Origin: an uncultured Bacteroides sp.
GTDB lineage: Bacteria; Bacteroidota; Bacteroidia; Bacteroidales; Bacteroidaceae
Length of the DNA: 15,027 nt
Assembly: GCA_905203765.1 (NCBI GenBank)
Contig: CAJKXC010000062.1
Location: forward strand, 1-15,027
Direction: 5' to 3'
Shown: positions 5,448 to 13,593 of the stretch, piece after piece
How the letters are laid out: every line of letters begins with the position of its first letter
Numbering within the stretch: the stretch's first letter is position 1
Translations under genes and position numbers: made by a program
Notes under the pieces: model-generated
Database searches by the model: none
What the model was told of the DNA's origin: nothing
What the model saw: the letters and a program-made list of their open reading frames with translations, nothing else

Positions 5448-7535
5448 ATGATTAAGAAAAGTATCCTTATTTTAGCAGCAAGTTGTATGATGTACTCCTG
5501 TGCCACCCAAACGGAAAGTAATCCGTTCTTTACCGAGTTCCAAACCCCTAACGGCGTGCCCCCGTTCGACCAGATCAAACTGGAGCATTACGAGCCTGCC
5601 TTCCTGAAAGGTATAGAGGAACAGAATGCCAATATCCAGGCTATCATCGATAACCCCGAAGCTCCCAACTTCGAGAATGTAATCCTTGCCTTCGACAACA
5701 GCTCGCCCATGCTGGACCGTGTAGGCGGTGTATTCAATAACCTGACGGAAGCCGAGACAACCGACGAACTGACTGCCCTTTCCATGAAACTCGCTCCGAT
5801 ACTGTCCGAACACGGAGACAATATCTCGCTCAATAAAGAGCTGTTCAAGAAGATAGACGCCGTGTATCAGCAGAAGGAAGATGCGCTGGGACTGACTTTG
5901 GAACAGCAGCGTCTCCGGGATAAAATATACAAAGACTTTGTACGCTCGGGAGCCAACCTTCCCGCCGACAAGCAAGCCCGCCTGCGTGAAATCAACAAGC
6001 AGCTTTCCACACTCGGCATTACGTTCAGCAACAACGTCCTGAACGAGAACAACGCGTTCCAACTCTTCGTAGACAAGGAAGAAGACCTTGCCGGCTTGCC
6101 CGAATGGTTCTGCCAAAGCGCTGCCGAAGAGGCAAAAGCTGCCGGACAAGAGGGAAAATGGCTGTTTACCCTGCACAACGCAAGCCGCCTGCCCTTCCTG
6201 CAATACTCCGCCAACCGCCCGCTGCGCGAGAAAATGTACAAAGCCTACATCAACCGCGGCAATAATAATGATAAGAACGATAATAAGAAGGTGATCACCG
6301 ACATCGTAAGCCTGCGACTTGAAAAAGCAAAATTACTGGGCTTCGACTGTTATTCCAACTTTGTACTGGACAACACGATGGCAAAGAATTCCGCCACCGT
6401 AATGGATTTCCTGAATAACCTGTGGGGTTACGCCTTGCCCAAAGCAAAGGCCGAAGCTGCAGAACTGCAGAAGTTGATGGATAAAGAAGGTAAAGGTGAA
6501 AAACTGGAAGCATGGGACTGGTGGTACTACACCGAGAAACTGCGCAAAGAGAAATACAATCTTGAAGAAGCCGAAATAAAGCCTTACTTCAAACTTGAAA
6601 ACGTACGCGAAGGAGCCTTCGCCGTAGCTAACAAACTTTACGGCATCACGCTGACGAAACTCGAAGGTGTTCCCGTTTACCATCCCGATGTGGAAGTGTT
6701 TGAAGTGAAAGCCGCCGATGGCTCGCAACTGGGCATCTTCTATGTAGACTACTTCCCCCGTCCCGGAAAGAGCGGCGGCGCCTGGATGAGCAACTATCGC
6801 GAACAACAAGCCGGTGTGCGCCCGTTGGTATGCAATGTATGCAGCTTTACCAAACCCGTCGGCGATACCCCTTCGCTGCTTACGATCGATGAGGTGGAAA
6901 CTTTGTTCCACGAATTCGGCCATGCCCTGCACGGACTGTTGACACAATGCCAATACAAAGGTACATCGGGCACCAATGTGGTACGCGACTTTGTGGAACT
7001 CCCTTCCCAAATCAACGAGCATTGGGCTACCGAACCCGAAGTACTGAAAATGTATGCCAAGCACTACCAGACCGGTGAAGTAATTCCCGACAGCCTCATC
7101 GAAAAGATCTTGAACCAGAAAACCTTCAACCAGGGCTTCATGACTACCGAGTTGCTGGCTGCCGCCATCCTCGACATGAATCTGCATAACCTGACAAATA
7201 CCGAAGGGCTCGACGTAGTGGCTTATGAAAAAGAGGCAATGGACAAACTCGGATTGATCCCCGAAATTGCCCCACGCTACCGTACCACTTACTTCAACCA
7301 CATCATCGGCGGTTACGCGGCCGGTTATTACAGCTACCTTTGGGCAAACGTACTGGACAACGATGCCTTCGAAGCCTTCAAGGAGCATGGCATCTTCGAC
7401 AAACAGACAGCCGACCTTTTCCGCACCAACGTTCTGGAAAGAGGAGACAGCGAAGACCCGATGACTCTTTACAAGAAGTTCAGAGGTGCTGAGCCCCAAT
7501 TAGACCCGATGTTAAAAAATCGCGGTATGAAGTAA
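5448..7535 (+). CDS. M3-family zinc metallopeptidase (Dcp-like), lipoprotein
   Basis: The 695-residue product matches the thimet oligopeptidase/peptidyl-dipeptidase Dcp family, which cleaves short peptides. The zinc site is HEFGH at 488-492 (His488, Glu489, His492) with the third ligand Glu517 in DFVELPSQ about 25 residues later. The downstream substrate-binding tract RYTTYFNHIIGGYAAGYYSYLWA follows the family pattern. Length is typical. The N-terminus MIKKSILILAASCMMYSC is a lipoprotein signal with the probable lipidated Cys18, so it is predicted to sit in the envelope rather than the cytosol as E. coli Dcp does. It lies 30 nt after the EEP gene and is probably the last gene of the operon. 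A role in degrading peptides released in the periplasm is inference. Confidence 0.95.
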   Translation: MIKKSILILAASCMMYSCATQTESNPFFTEFQTPNGVPPFDQIKLEHYEPAFLKGIEEQNANIQAIIDNPEAPNFENVILAFDNSSPMLDRVGGVFNNLTEAETTDELTALSMKLAPILSEHGDNISLNKELFKKIDAVYQQKEDALGLTLEQQRLRDKIYKDFVRSGANLPADKQARLREINKQLSTLGITFSNNVLNENNAFQLFVDKEEDLAGLPEWFCQSAAEEAKAAGQEGKWLFTLHNASRLPFLQYSANRPLREKMYKAYINRGNNNDKNDNKKVITDIVSLRLEKAKLLGFDCYSNFVLDNTMAKNSATVMDFLNNLWGYALPKAKAEAAELQKLMDKEGKGEKLEAWDWWYYTEKLRKEKYNLEEAEIKPYFKLENVREGAFAVANKLYGITLTKLEGVPVYHPDVEVFEVKAADGSQLGIFYVDYFPRPGKSGGAWMSNYREQQAGVRPLVCNVCSFTKPVGDTPSLLTIDEVETLFHEFGHALHGLLTQCQYKGTSGTNVVRDFVELPSQINEHWATEPEVLKMYAKHYQTGEVIPDSLIEKILNQKTFNQGFMTTELLAAAILDMNLHNLTNTEGLDVVAYEKEAMDKLGLIPEIAPRYRTTYFNHIIGGYAAGYYSYLWANVLDNDAFEAFKEHGIFDKQTADLFRTNVLERGDSEDPMTLYKKFRGAEPQLDPMLKNRGMK

Positions 7536-7553
7536 GATTTGTGAAAAAAAAGC

Positions 7554-7561
7554 TATATTTG
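7554..7561 (+). promoter_or_regulatory. Possible -7 box upstream of secDF
   Basis: TATATTTG matches TAnnTTTG and lies 58 nt before the secDF ATG. The only nearby TTTG (7538-7541) is 12 nt away rather than about 20, so the -33 element is missing or degenerate. secDF may also be read through from the peptidase gene, as I see no terminator between them. Confidence 0.35.
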
Positions 7562-7618
7562 CAGCCTTGTATGCAACAGAATTTAATTAAAAAGTAATCA
7601 TAATAAACTAAAAGTAAC

Positions 7619-10600
7619 ATGCAAAACAAAGGATTTGTAAGGGTTTTTGCGATATTGCTCACACTGGTGTGTGTGTTCTATCTCTCCTTCTCTTTTGTGA
7701 CTCGCCATTATACAAGTAAGGCAAAAGAGTTCGCAAAAGGCGATGTGAAAGTAGAGCAGGACTACCTCGATTCTCTGGCTAATGAGAAAGTGTATTTCGG
7801 CAATTGGACGCTGAAACAATGTCGTGAGATGGAAATCAGTTTAGGTTTGGACTTGAAGGGTGGTATGAACGTCATCCTCGAGGTTTCAGTACCCGATGTA
7901 ATCAAGGTATTGGCTGACAACAAACCGGACGAAGCGTTCAATCAAGCATTGGCAACTGCCGCCAAACAGGCTACTTCAAGCCAGGATGACGTCATTACCT
8001 TGTTCATCAGAGAGTATCACAGGATAGCTCCGGGCGCCAGTCTTTCAGAACTGTTTGCAACCCAACAATTAAAAGACAAAGTAACTCAGAAATCTACCGA
8101 CGCACAAGTTGAAAAAGTACTGCGCGAGGAAGTAAAAGCAGCCGTTGACAACTCATACAACGTACTCCGTACGCGTATCGACCGCTTCGGTGTGGTTCAG
8201 CCCAACATCCAGAGTCTGGAAGACAAAATGGGACGTATCATGGTGGAACTTCCGGGTATCAAAGAACCCGAACGTGTAAGAAAATTGTTACAAGGTTCTG
8301 CCAATTTGGAATTCTGGGAAACATACACCGCAAAGGAAGTTGCACCCTACCTGCAAACTGCCGATAGCAGACTGCGCGCCATTCTTTCAAGCGAAACACC
8401 GGCCGACAGCACTGCAACCGACAGCGCAGCAACCGAGGCTCCTGCCGTAGCACAAGCTACCAGCACTGCCGACAGCCTTGCCGCCGCCCTGAGAGGTGAC
8501 AGCAAAGCACAGGCAGCCAACCTGGCACAAATAAAGAAAGAGCATCCGTTGCTGGCAATGCTGCAAATCAACCCGAGCGGACAAGGCCCGGTAGTGGCAT
8601 ATGCTAATTATAAGGATACTGCTGAAATCAACAAATACCTCTCCATGCCGGAAGTTCAGGCTGAAATGCCGAAAGACTTGCGTCTGAAGTGGGGTGTTTC
8701 TCCTTACGAATATGATCCGAAAGGACAGACCTTCGAACTTTATGGCATCAAATCTACCGAACGCAACGGCAAAGCTCCGTTGGAAGGTGACGTAGTGGTA
8801 AATGCCAAAGACGAATACGACCACTTCGGCAAACCTGCTGTAAGTATGTCTATGAATACGGACGGTGCACGCCGTTGGGCTCAGCTCACCAAGCAGAACA
8901 TCAACAGAAGCATTGCCATTGTATTGGACGGTTATGTATATTCCGCACCGAATGTAAGCAATGAGATTACCGGTGGTAACTCACAAATTACCGGTCACTT
9001 CACTCCCGAACAGGCAAAAGACTTGGCGAACGTATTGAAATCCGGTAAGATGCCGGCTCCTGCCCACATCGTACAGGAAGATATCGTAGGTCCGTCATTG
9101 GGACAGGCTTCCATCAACGCCGGTATCATTTCATTCGTAGTGGCACTGATCCTGTTGATGATCTATATGTGCTCCATGTACGGATTCATCCCGGGTATGG
9201 TTGCCAACGGCGCTTTGGTTCTGAACTTGTTCTTCACACTGGGTATCCTTTCATCCTTCCAGGCTGCATTGACTATGTCCGGTATCGCCGGTATGGTGTT
9301 GTCACTCGGTATGGCTGTGGATGCCAACGTATTGATCTATGAACGTACCAAGGAAGAGTTGCGTGCAGGTAAAGCCGTTAAGAAAGCATTGGCCGACGGT
9401 TATTCCAACGCCTTCTCTGCGATCTTCGACTCCAACCTGACATCTATCATCACCGGTATTATCCTGTTCAACTTCGGTACTGGTCCGATCCGCGGTTTTG
9501 CCACCACGTTGATTATCGGTATCCTGATTTCGTTCTTTACAGCTGTGTTCATGACACGTCTGTTCTACGAACACTTCATGAGCAAGGACAAACTGTTGAA
9601 CCTGACATTCTCTTCCAAGATCTCCAAGAACTTGATGGCGAACGTACACTTCGACTTCATGGGTAGAAATAAATTGTGGCTGACCATTACGGGTGTTGCC
9701 GTAGTAATCTGCATCGGCTTCCTTGCCACTCGCGGATTAAGCCAGAGTATCGACTTTACCGGTGGACGTAACTTCAAGGTACAGTTTGAGAACAAGGTAG
9801 AACCGGAACAAGTACGTGAACTGATTGCCAGCAAGTTCGGTGATGCCAACGTAAGCGTTATCGCCATCGGTACCGACGGCAAGACAGTACGTATCAGTAC
9901 CAACTACCGCATCGAAGAAGAAGGAAACAACGTTGACTCTGAAATCGAAGCATATCTGTACGAGACTCTGAAGCCGGTATTGACTCAGAACATCACACTG
10001 GAAACCTTCATCGACCGCGAGAACCACACCGGTGGTAGTATCGTCAGCTCACAGAAGGTAGGTCCGAGTATCGCAGACGACATCAAGGTTTCTGCTATCT
10101 GGTCCGTTGTACTCGCATTGATTGCTATCGGTATCTATATCCTGATCCGTTTCCGCAACATTGCATACAGTATCGGTTCAGTAGCTGCATTGGCTTGTGA
10201 TACCATCATCATTCTGGGTGCTTACTCCATCTGCTGGGGTTGGATGCCGTTCTCTCTGGAAATTGACCAGACGTTTATCGGTGCCATCCTGACGGCTATC
10301 GGTTACTCTATCAACGATAAGGTGGTTATCTTCGACCGTGTGCGCGAGTTCTTCCACCTCTATCCGAAGCGTCCTAAGTTCCAGTTGTTCAACGACTCTC
10401 TGAACACGACGCTGGCACGTACCATCAATACTTCACTGAGTACCTTGATCGTGTTGCTGTGTATCTTCATCCTGGGTGGTGACTCTATCCGCAGCTTCGC
10501 ATTCGCCATGATTCTGGGTGTTGTATTCGGTACATTGTCTTCTCTGTTCGTTGCATCTCCTATCGCTTATATGCTGATGAAGAACAAGAAGGATGTGGAA

Positions 10601-10627
10601 CCTACTGCTGAAGTTGCTGCTAAATAA
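7619..10627 (+). CDS. secDF: Fused protein-export membrane protein SecDF
   Basis: SecD and SecF use the proton motive force to help SecYEG and SecA complete export across the inner membrane. Here they are one 1002-residue protein. The SecD half starts with a membrane segment (8-27) and the conserved LGLDLKGGM at 75-83. A large periplasmic domain follows, and then the TM4-region motif GMAVDANVLIYER at 564-576 with the proton-relay Asp568. The SecF half has the conserved IDFTGG at 711-716 and GYSINDKVVIFDR at 895-907. The periplasmic part contains an Ala/Ser/Thr-rich stretch (about 257-305) that looks like a flexible insertion. Fusion of SecD and SecF is usual in Bacteroidetes and some Gram-positives. 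The gene is downstream of the peptidase in the same direction and is followed by a strong terminator. Confidence 0.97.
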   Translation: MQNKGFVRVFAILLTLVCVFYLSFSFVTRHYTSKAKEFAKGDVKVEQDYLDSLANEKVYFGNWTLKQCREMEISLGLDLKGGMNVILEVSVPDVIKVLADNKPDEAFNQALATAAKQATSSQDDVITLFIREYHRIAPGASLSELFATQQLKDKVTQKSTDAQVEKVLREEVKAAVDNSYNVLRTRIDRFGVVQPNIQSLEDKMGRIMVELPGIKEPERVRKLLQGSANLEFWETYTAKEVAPYLQTADSRLRAILSSETPADSTATDSAATEAPAVAQATSTADSLAAALRGDSKAQAANLAQIKKEHPLLAMLQINPSGQGPVVAYANYKDTAEINKYLSMPEVQAEMPKDLRLKWGVSPYEYDPKGQTFELYGIKSTERNGKAPLEGDVVVNAKDEYDHFGKPAVSMSMNTDGARRWAQLTKQNINRSIAIVLDGYVYSAPNVSNEITGGNSQITGHFTPEQAKDLANVLKSGKMPAPAHIVQEDIVGPSLGQASINAGIISFVVALILLMIYMCSMYGFIPGMVANGALVLNLFFTLGILSSFQAALTMSGIAGMVLSLGMAVDANVLIYERTKEELRAGKAVKKALADGYSNAFSAIFDSNLTSIITGIILFNFGTGPIRGFATTLIIGILISFFTAVFMTRLFYEHFMSKDKLLNLTFSSKISKNLMANVHFDFMGRNKLWLTITGVAVVICIGFLATRGLSQSIDFTGGRNFKVQFENKVEPEQVRELIASKFGDANVSVIAIGTDGKTVRISTNYRIEEEGNNVDSEIEAYLYETLKPVLTQNITLETFIDRENHTGGSIVSSQKVGPSIADDIKVSAIWSVVLALIAIGIYILIRFRNIAYSIGSVAALACDTIIILGAYSICWGWMPFSLEIDQTFIGAILTAIGYSINDKVVIFDRVREFFHLYPKRPKFQLFNDSLNTTLARTINTSLSTLIVLLCIFILGGDSIRSFAFAMILGVVFGTLSSLFVASPIAYMLMKNKKDVEPTAEVAAK

Positions 10628-10630
10628 TTT

Positions 10631-10642
10631 CCCTATATAGGG
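10631..10642. repeat. 12-bp perfect palindrome after secDF
   Basis: CCCTATATAGGG is a perfect palindrome beginning 4 nt past the secDF stop. It has no T-tract of its own. It may be part of the 3' end structure of the secDF transcript upstream of the main terminator. Confidence 0.5.
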
Positions 10643-10658
10643 TATAAATTCAATAGAA

Positions 10659-10694
10659 AAGAGGGAATTCGTCTTGGCGGATATCCCTCTTTTT
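10659..10694 (+). terminator. Terminator of secDF, probably bidirectional
   Basis: AAGAGGGA (10659-10666) and TCCCTCTT (10684-10691) form a perfect 8-bp stem with a longer loop, followed by a run of Ts to 10694. On the minus strand the same stem is followed by TTTTC, so it could also stop the convergent GH43/esterase operon that ends at 10791. Confidence 0.82.
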
Positions 10695-10706
10695 GATTAT
10701 ATACTT

Positions 10707-10740
10707 TTTTCCCAACTGGAGAAAAATATTTTCCCAACTG
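10707..10740. repeat. 12-bp direct repeat with 22-bp period
   Basis: TTTTCCCAACTG occurs at 10707-10718 and again at 10729-10740, exactly 22 bp apart, between the two convergent transcription units. The spacer is AT-rich. The function is unknown: two helical turns of spacing suits a protein-binding site, but an intergenic repeat remnant is equally possible. Confidence 0.7.
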
Positions 10741-10790
10741 CCCACTAATTTTTTAGACTTGAATAATTCACAGCAGACTAACTCCTTTAC

Positions 10791-12365
10791 TTACTGTATT
10801 TGGTCTGCTATCTTGAAATAGTCAAAATCCACATAACCACCCGGTACTTTCGTGGCATAGTTGAACAAGGCAAAGCGGTAGCCCATAAAGTGCGGCATAG
10901 TGTATTCCATCTTCAAACGATTGCCAATCCGCTTCCAGTCCTTTCCATTCAGGCTGTAGTAGAAGTAACCGACATCTACCCGATTCCTGAAATCGCACTC
11001 TGCCTTTAAGAAAACCGTATTCTTGTCTTCTAATGGCACTTTCTCCACTTCCAGCGGAGTTTCCGATTCTCCGTTTACCATCACTATATACTTCCTGCCA
11101 TCTATTATCTTCACGCCCACTTGTCCATACCTGCGCTGAAAAAGCGAAAGTCCGGCAAAATCACCTTCCTTCATTCCTGCAACATCCATGCAAACAGACC
11201 CCGCGCAAACCGGGCCAATTGTCCGCTGTGTCAATGTATTCTTGGCTTGCATGAAGGAAGACTCTACACGTCCGGTAGTAAGGCGCAGATAACCCTTACG
11301 GGCAGAAACAGACCAAAGGGCATTGTCCGGGTTGTGATTCCACTGCCACACAAGAGGCAAAGCGGCCTCACCGGCTTTGCGCATAAAATCATCTGAATTG
11401 ACAATACCCGGAACAAGTCCCTTGCTCGCCGGAAGATTCAGTTTATCAGGAGCTACACCGTTTTCGCCCAATACCGGCCAATTGTCTTTCCACTGCACGG
11501 GTACCAGATACGGGATGCGTCCTACGGAACCGCAATCCTGAAACAGATAGGCAAACCATTGCCCGTCGGGTGTATCTATCAATCCGCCCTGCGCTATACC
11601 GCGATCCTGAAAGACAACCCTTCCTTCATAAGGTCCGGCAATCTTATCGGCGCGATGTACCAATACAGTACGCATACCATCCTGAGGCCAGGTGATATTG
11701 AACAGGTAATACTTCCCATTCACTTTGAACAGCTGTGATCCTTCGGCACCCAGCATAATCCGGTCACCTGCCGGTGTGCTGGCATTTTCCAGCAATACGC
11801 GTTCGGTACCTTGCTTCACACCGGACAAATCGTCCTTCAGTTCTGCTATGAACAGTTTCCCGTTGCCGTAAATCAGATAGATATGTCCATCTTCGTCAAA
11901 AAAGAAAGAATGGTCATGATAGGCAGGCGAAAATTCGATACGCTTCCATGGCCCTCTTTCTATATCCTTGGTGACAAAGAAATATGTTTTATTGGTGGTC
12001 TGTGCAAAAGTAGATACATAGTACATCTTATTATGATAACGGATGCAGCTGGCCCATGAGCCACGCCCGTAAGTGCTCTGTCCGTCATCCAAATTCATGG
12101 ATGGTGCATCATCGTCCAGTGTATCATAGGCATAGTTCACCAATTCCCAGTTCACAAGATCCTTCGATTTCATAATGGGCACTCCCGGCGCCATATGCAT
12201 CGTCGTACTGCTCATATAATAGGTATCACCGACACGAACCATCGACATATCCGGCACATCGGCATAAATCACCGGGTTGGATGCTTTCCTGTCTGTCATC
12301 TGCCCCCATAGTACACCCGGTAAAAGTAGCAGTATAACTGTTATTGATAAAAAGAAGTATTTCAT
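10791..12365 (-). CDS. GH43 glycoside hydrolase (beta-xylosidase/arabinofuranosidase-like), two-domain
   Basis: The 524-residue secreted enzyme has a signal peptide (about 1-21, ending LWG). An N-terminal five-bladed beta-propeller of family GH43 (about 28-320) is followed by a beta-sandwich region (about 325-520) of the kind attached to many GH43 xylosidases. The catalytic trio can be read from family patterns. The general base is Asp39 in VPDMSMVRVGDTYYM, the pKa-modulating Asp is Asp151 in YHDHSFFFDEDG, and the general acid is Glu208 in LGAEGSQL. It should release xylose or arabinose from arabinoxylan fragments; which one cannot be told. Its ATG overlaps the esterase stop codon by 4 nt (ATGA), so it is co-translated as the last gene of a three-gene minus-strand operon. 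Subfamily 12 is my best guess from the HDHS motif and the two-domain layout. Confidence 0.92.
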   Translation of the reverse strand: MKYFFLSITVILLLLPGVLWGQMTDRKASNPVIYADVPDMSMVRVGDTYYMSSTTMHMAPGVPIMKSKDLVNWELVNYAYDTLDDDAPSMNLDDGQSTYGRGSWASCIRYHNKMYYVSTFAQTTNKTYFFVTKDIERGPWKRIEFSPAYHDHSFFFDEDGHIYLIYGNGKLFIAELKDDLSGVKQGTERVLLENASTPAGDRIMLGAEGSQLFKVNGKYYLFNITWPQDGMRTVLVHRADKIAGPYEGRVVFQDRGIAQGGLIDTPDGQWFAYLFQDCGSVGRIPYLVPVQWKDNWPVLGENGVAPDKLNLPASKGLVPGIVNSDDFMRKAGEAALPLVWQWNHNPDNALWSVSARKGYLRLTTGRVESSFMQAKNTLTQRTIGPVCAGSVCMDVAGMKEGDFAGLSLFQRRYGQVGVKIIDGRKYIVMVNGESETPLEVEKVPLEDKNTVFLKAECDFRNRVDVGYFYYSLNGKDWKRIGNRLKMEYTMPHFMGYRFALFNYATKVPGGYVDFDYFKIADQIQ

Positions 12366-13567
12366 TTTCCGATACTGCCTTTAAACAGATTGGGTATAAA
12401 TTCATTCAAGCATCTACGCCAGGTAAGCCATTCATGTGCCGTCCCTTGCGATTCGTACGAAGCTACACGGATACCCATATCGCGAAGACTTTTAACTAAT
12501 TGCGCAGTCCCCATGTTTTCTTCTGTACCACAGCCCAGGAAAAGGTAATGTACTTTCTTGTTGAAGCTGTCTGCATCGGTAAATACGCCATTGAATGCAT
12601 TCTTTAAATCCAGTCCGAAGATAGCCCCGCTGAAACCGCCGATATAGGAGAACTTATCCAAGTTAGTCAATGTAATGTCGAACGTTTGCTTACCACCCCA
12701 TGACAATCCCGCCATGGCACGATGCTCCCGGTCGGTATATGTGCGGAATGTACTATCTATCATGGGAATAAGGTCGTTTATCATCAACACGGCAAAAGAA
12801 GAACCATACAAGTCACGTTCCGCATTCACGTCCTTTCCGGGACGGGGACGGAAACCTACTTCCACGTCACCGCTCTCCATGACCACAATCATTGGTACAC
12901 ACTTCCCTTCGGCAATCTGATTGTCCAGGATATTATACATAAGGCCCTGCGTACTCCAGCCGGTCTCGTCTTCACCCATACCATGCTGCAGGTAGAGTAC
13001 CGGATAGCGTTTCTCCGCATTCTTTTCATATTCAGCTGGTGTATAGACTACGCAGCGGCGAAAACGTTGCTGGCTTTCGGAGTAGTAAGTACAGGTACGC
13101 ACCTGTCCGTGAGGAACGTTTTGGGGACGATAATAATCGCCTTCCTTGCCTTCGGGCACTTCAATGCCACTCGCCATACGACTGCATCCGAAGAAGGTAC
13201 AACTCATCGGGTCGATGACCGAAAATCCGTCCACCAGTAAGAAATAGTAGTGGAATCCTACTACCAATGGGTCAGTCTTGGCCATCCACCAACCATCTTC
13301 ATCCTTAGTCATGTCATATTTCTTACCGCACACATCTACCTGAAGGCGCTTCACATCCGGTGAATAGATACGGAAATAAGCACAATTCTCCTCATCCAGG
13401 CGTGGGAAATCACAGCCATGCATATTGGAAGGAGCGGCAACCGTATTCTCTATTATCTGTGGCAAAGGAGTTGTGACCGGATCTATAATGGAATCTTGTG
13501 CAAAGGTCGTTGTGCTCAACAATAATAGACTCGACAAGACGAATCCTAAAAAAAAGAACTTTTTCAT
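12362..13567 (-). CDS. CE1/feruloyl-esterase-like secreted esterase
   Basis: The 401-residue protein has a signal peptide (about 1-23, ending FAQ), a small N-terminal beta-sandwich of the E-set/CBM48-like type (about 50-125), and an alpha/beta-hydrolase domain of the esterase D family (about 155-395). Key features are YPVLYLQHGMGEDETGW (oxyanion region), the nucleophile elbow GLSWGG with Ser289, and the catalytic His378 in GTAHEW. The third residue is probably Glu349 or Glu350 in GCGTEENMG, where many relatives have Asp. The family removes feruloyl, coumaroyl or acetyl esters from xylan; the GH43 genes on both sides support an arabinoxylan target. It lies 26 nt after the first GH43 gene and overlaps the second by 4 nt. 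The Trp in GLSWGG replaces the more usual Met. The exact ester specificity is not known. Confidence 0.9.
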   Translation of the reverse strand: MKKFFFLGFVLSSLLLLSTTTFAQDSIIDPVTTPLPQIIENTVAAPSNMHGCDFPRLDEENCAYFRIYSPDVKRLQVDVCGKKYDMTKDEDGWWMAKTDPLVVGFHYYFLLVDGFSVIDPMSCTFFGCSRMASGIEVPEGKEGDYYRPQNVPHGQVRTCTYYSESQQRFRRCVVYTPAEYEKNAEKRYPVLYLQHGMGEDETGWSTQGLMYNILDNQIAEGKCVPMIVVMESGDVEVGFRPRPGKDVNAERDLYGSSFAVLMINDLIPMIDSTFRTYTDREHRAMAGLSWGGKQTFDITLTNLDKFSYIGGFSGAIFGLDLKNAFNGVFTDADSFNKKVHYLFLGCGTEENMGTAQLVKSLRDMGIRVASYESQGTAHEWLTWRRCLNEFIPNLFKGSIGK

Positions 13568-13593
13568 AACTATTCAATTTATTGGTTATCAAT

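Noticed and set aside
6333..7499. 388-codon antisense frame opposite the M3 peptidase gene
   Set aside because: Same reason: a shadow of a well-supported gene, with no family signature, promoter or ribosome site.
7538..7561. Complete -33/-7 promoter for secDF
   Set aside because: The TTTG and TATATTTG are only 12 nt apart, well short of the 19-21 nt needed, so only the -7 box is listed, at low confidence.
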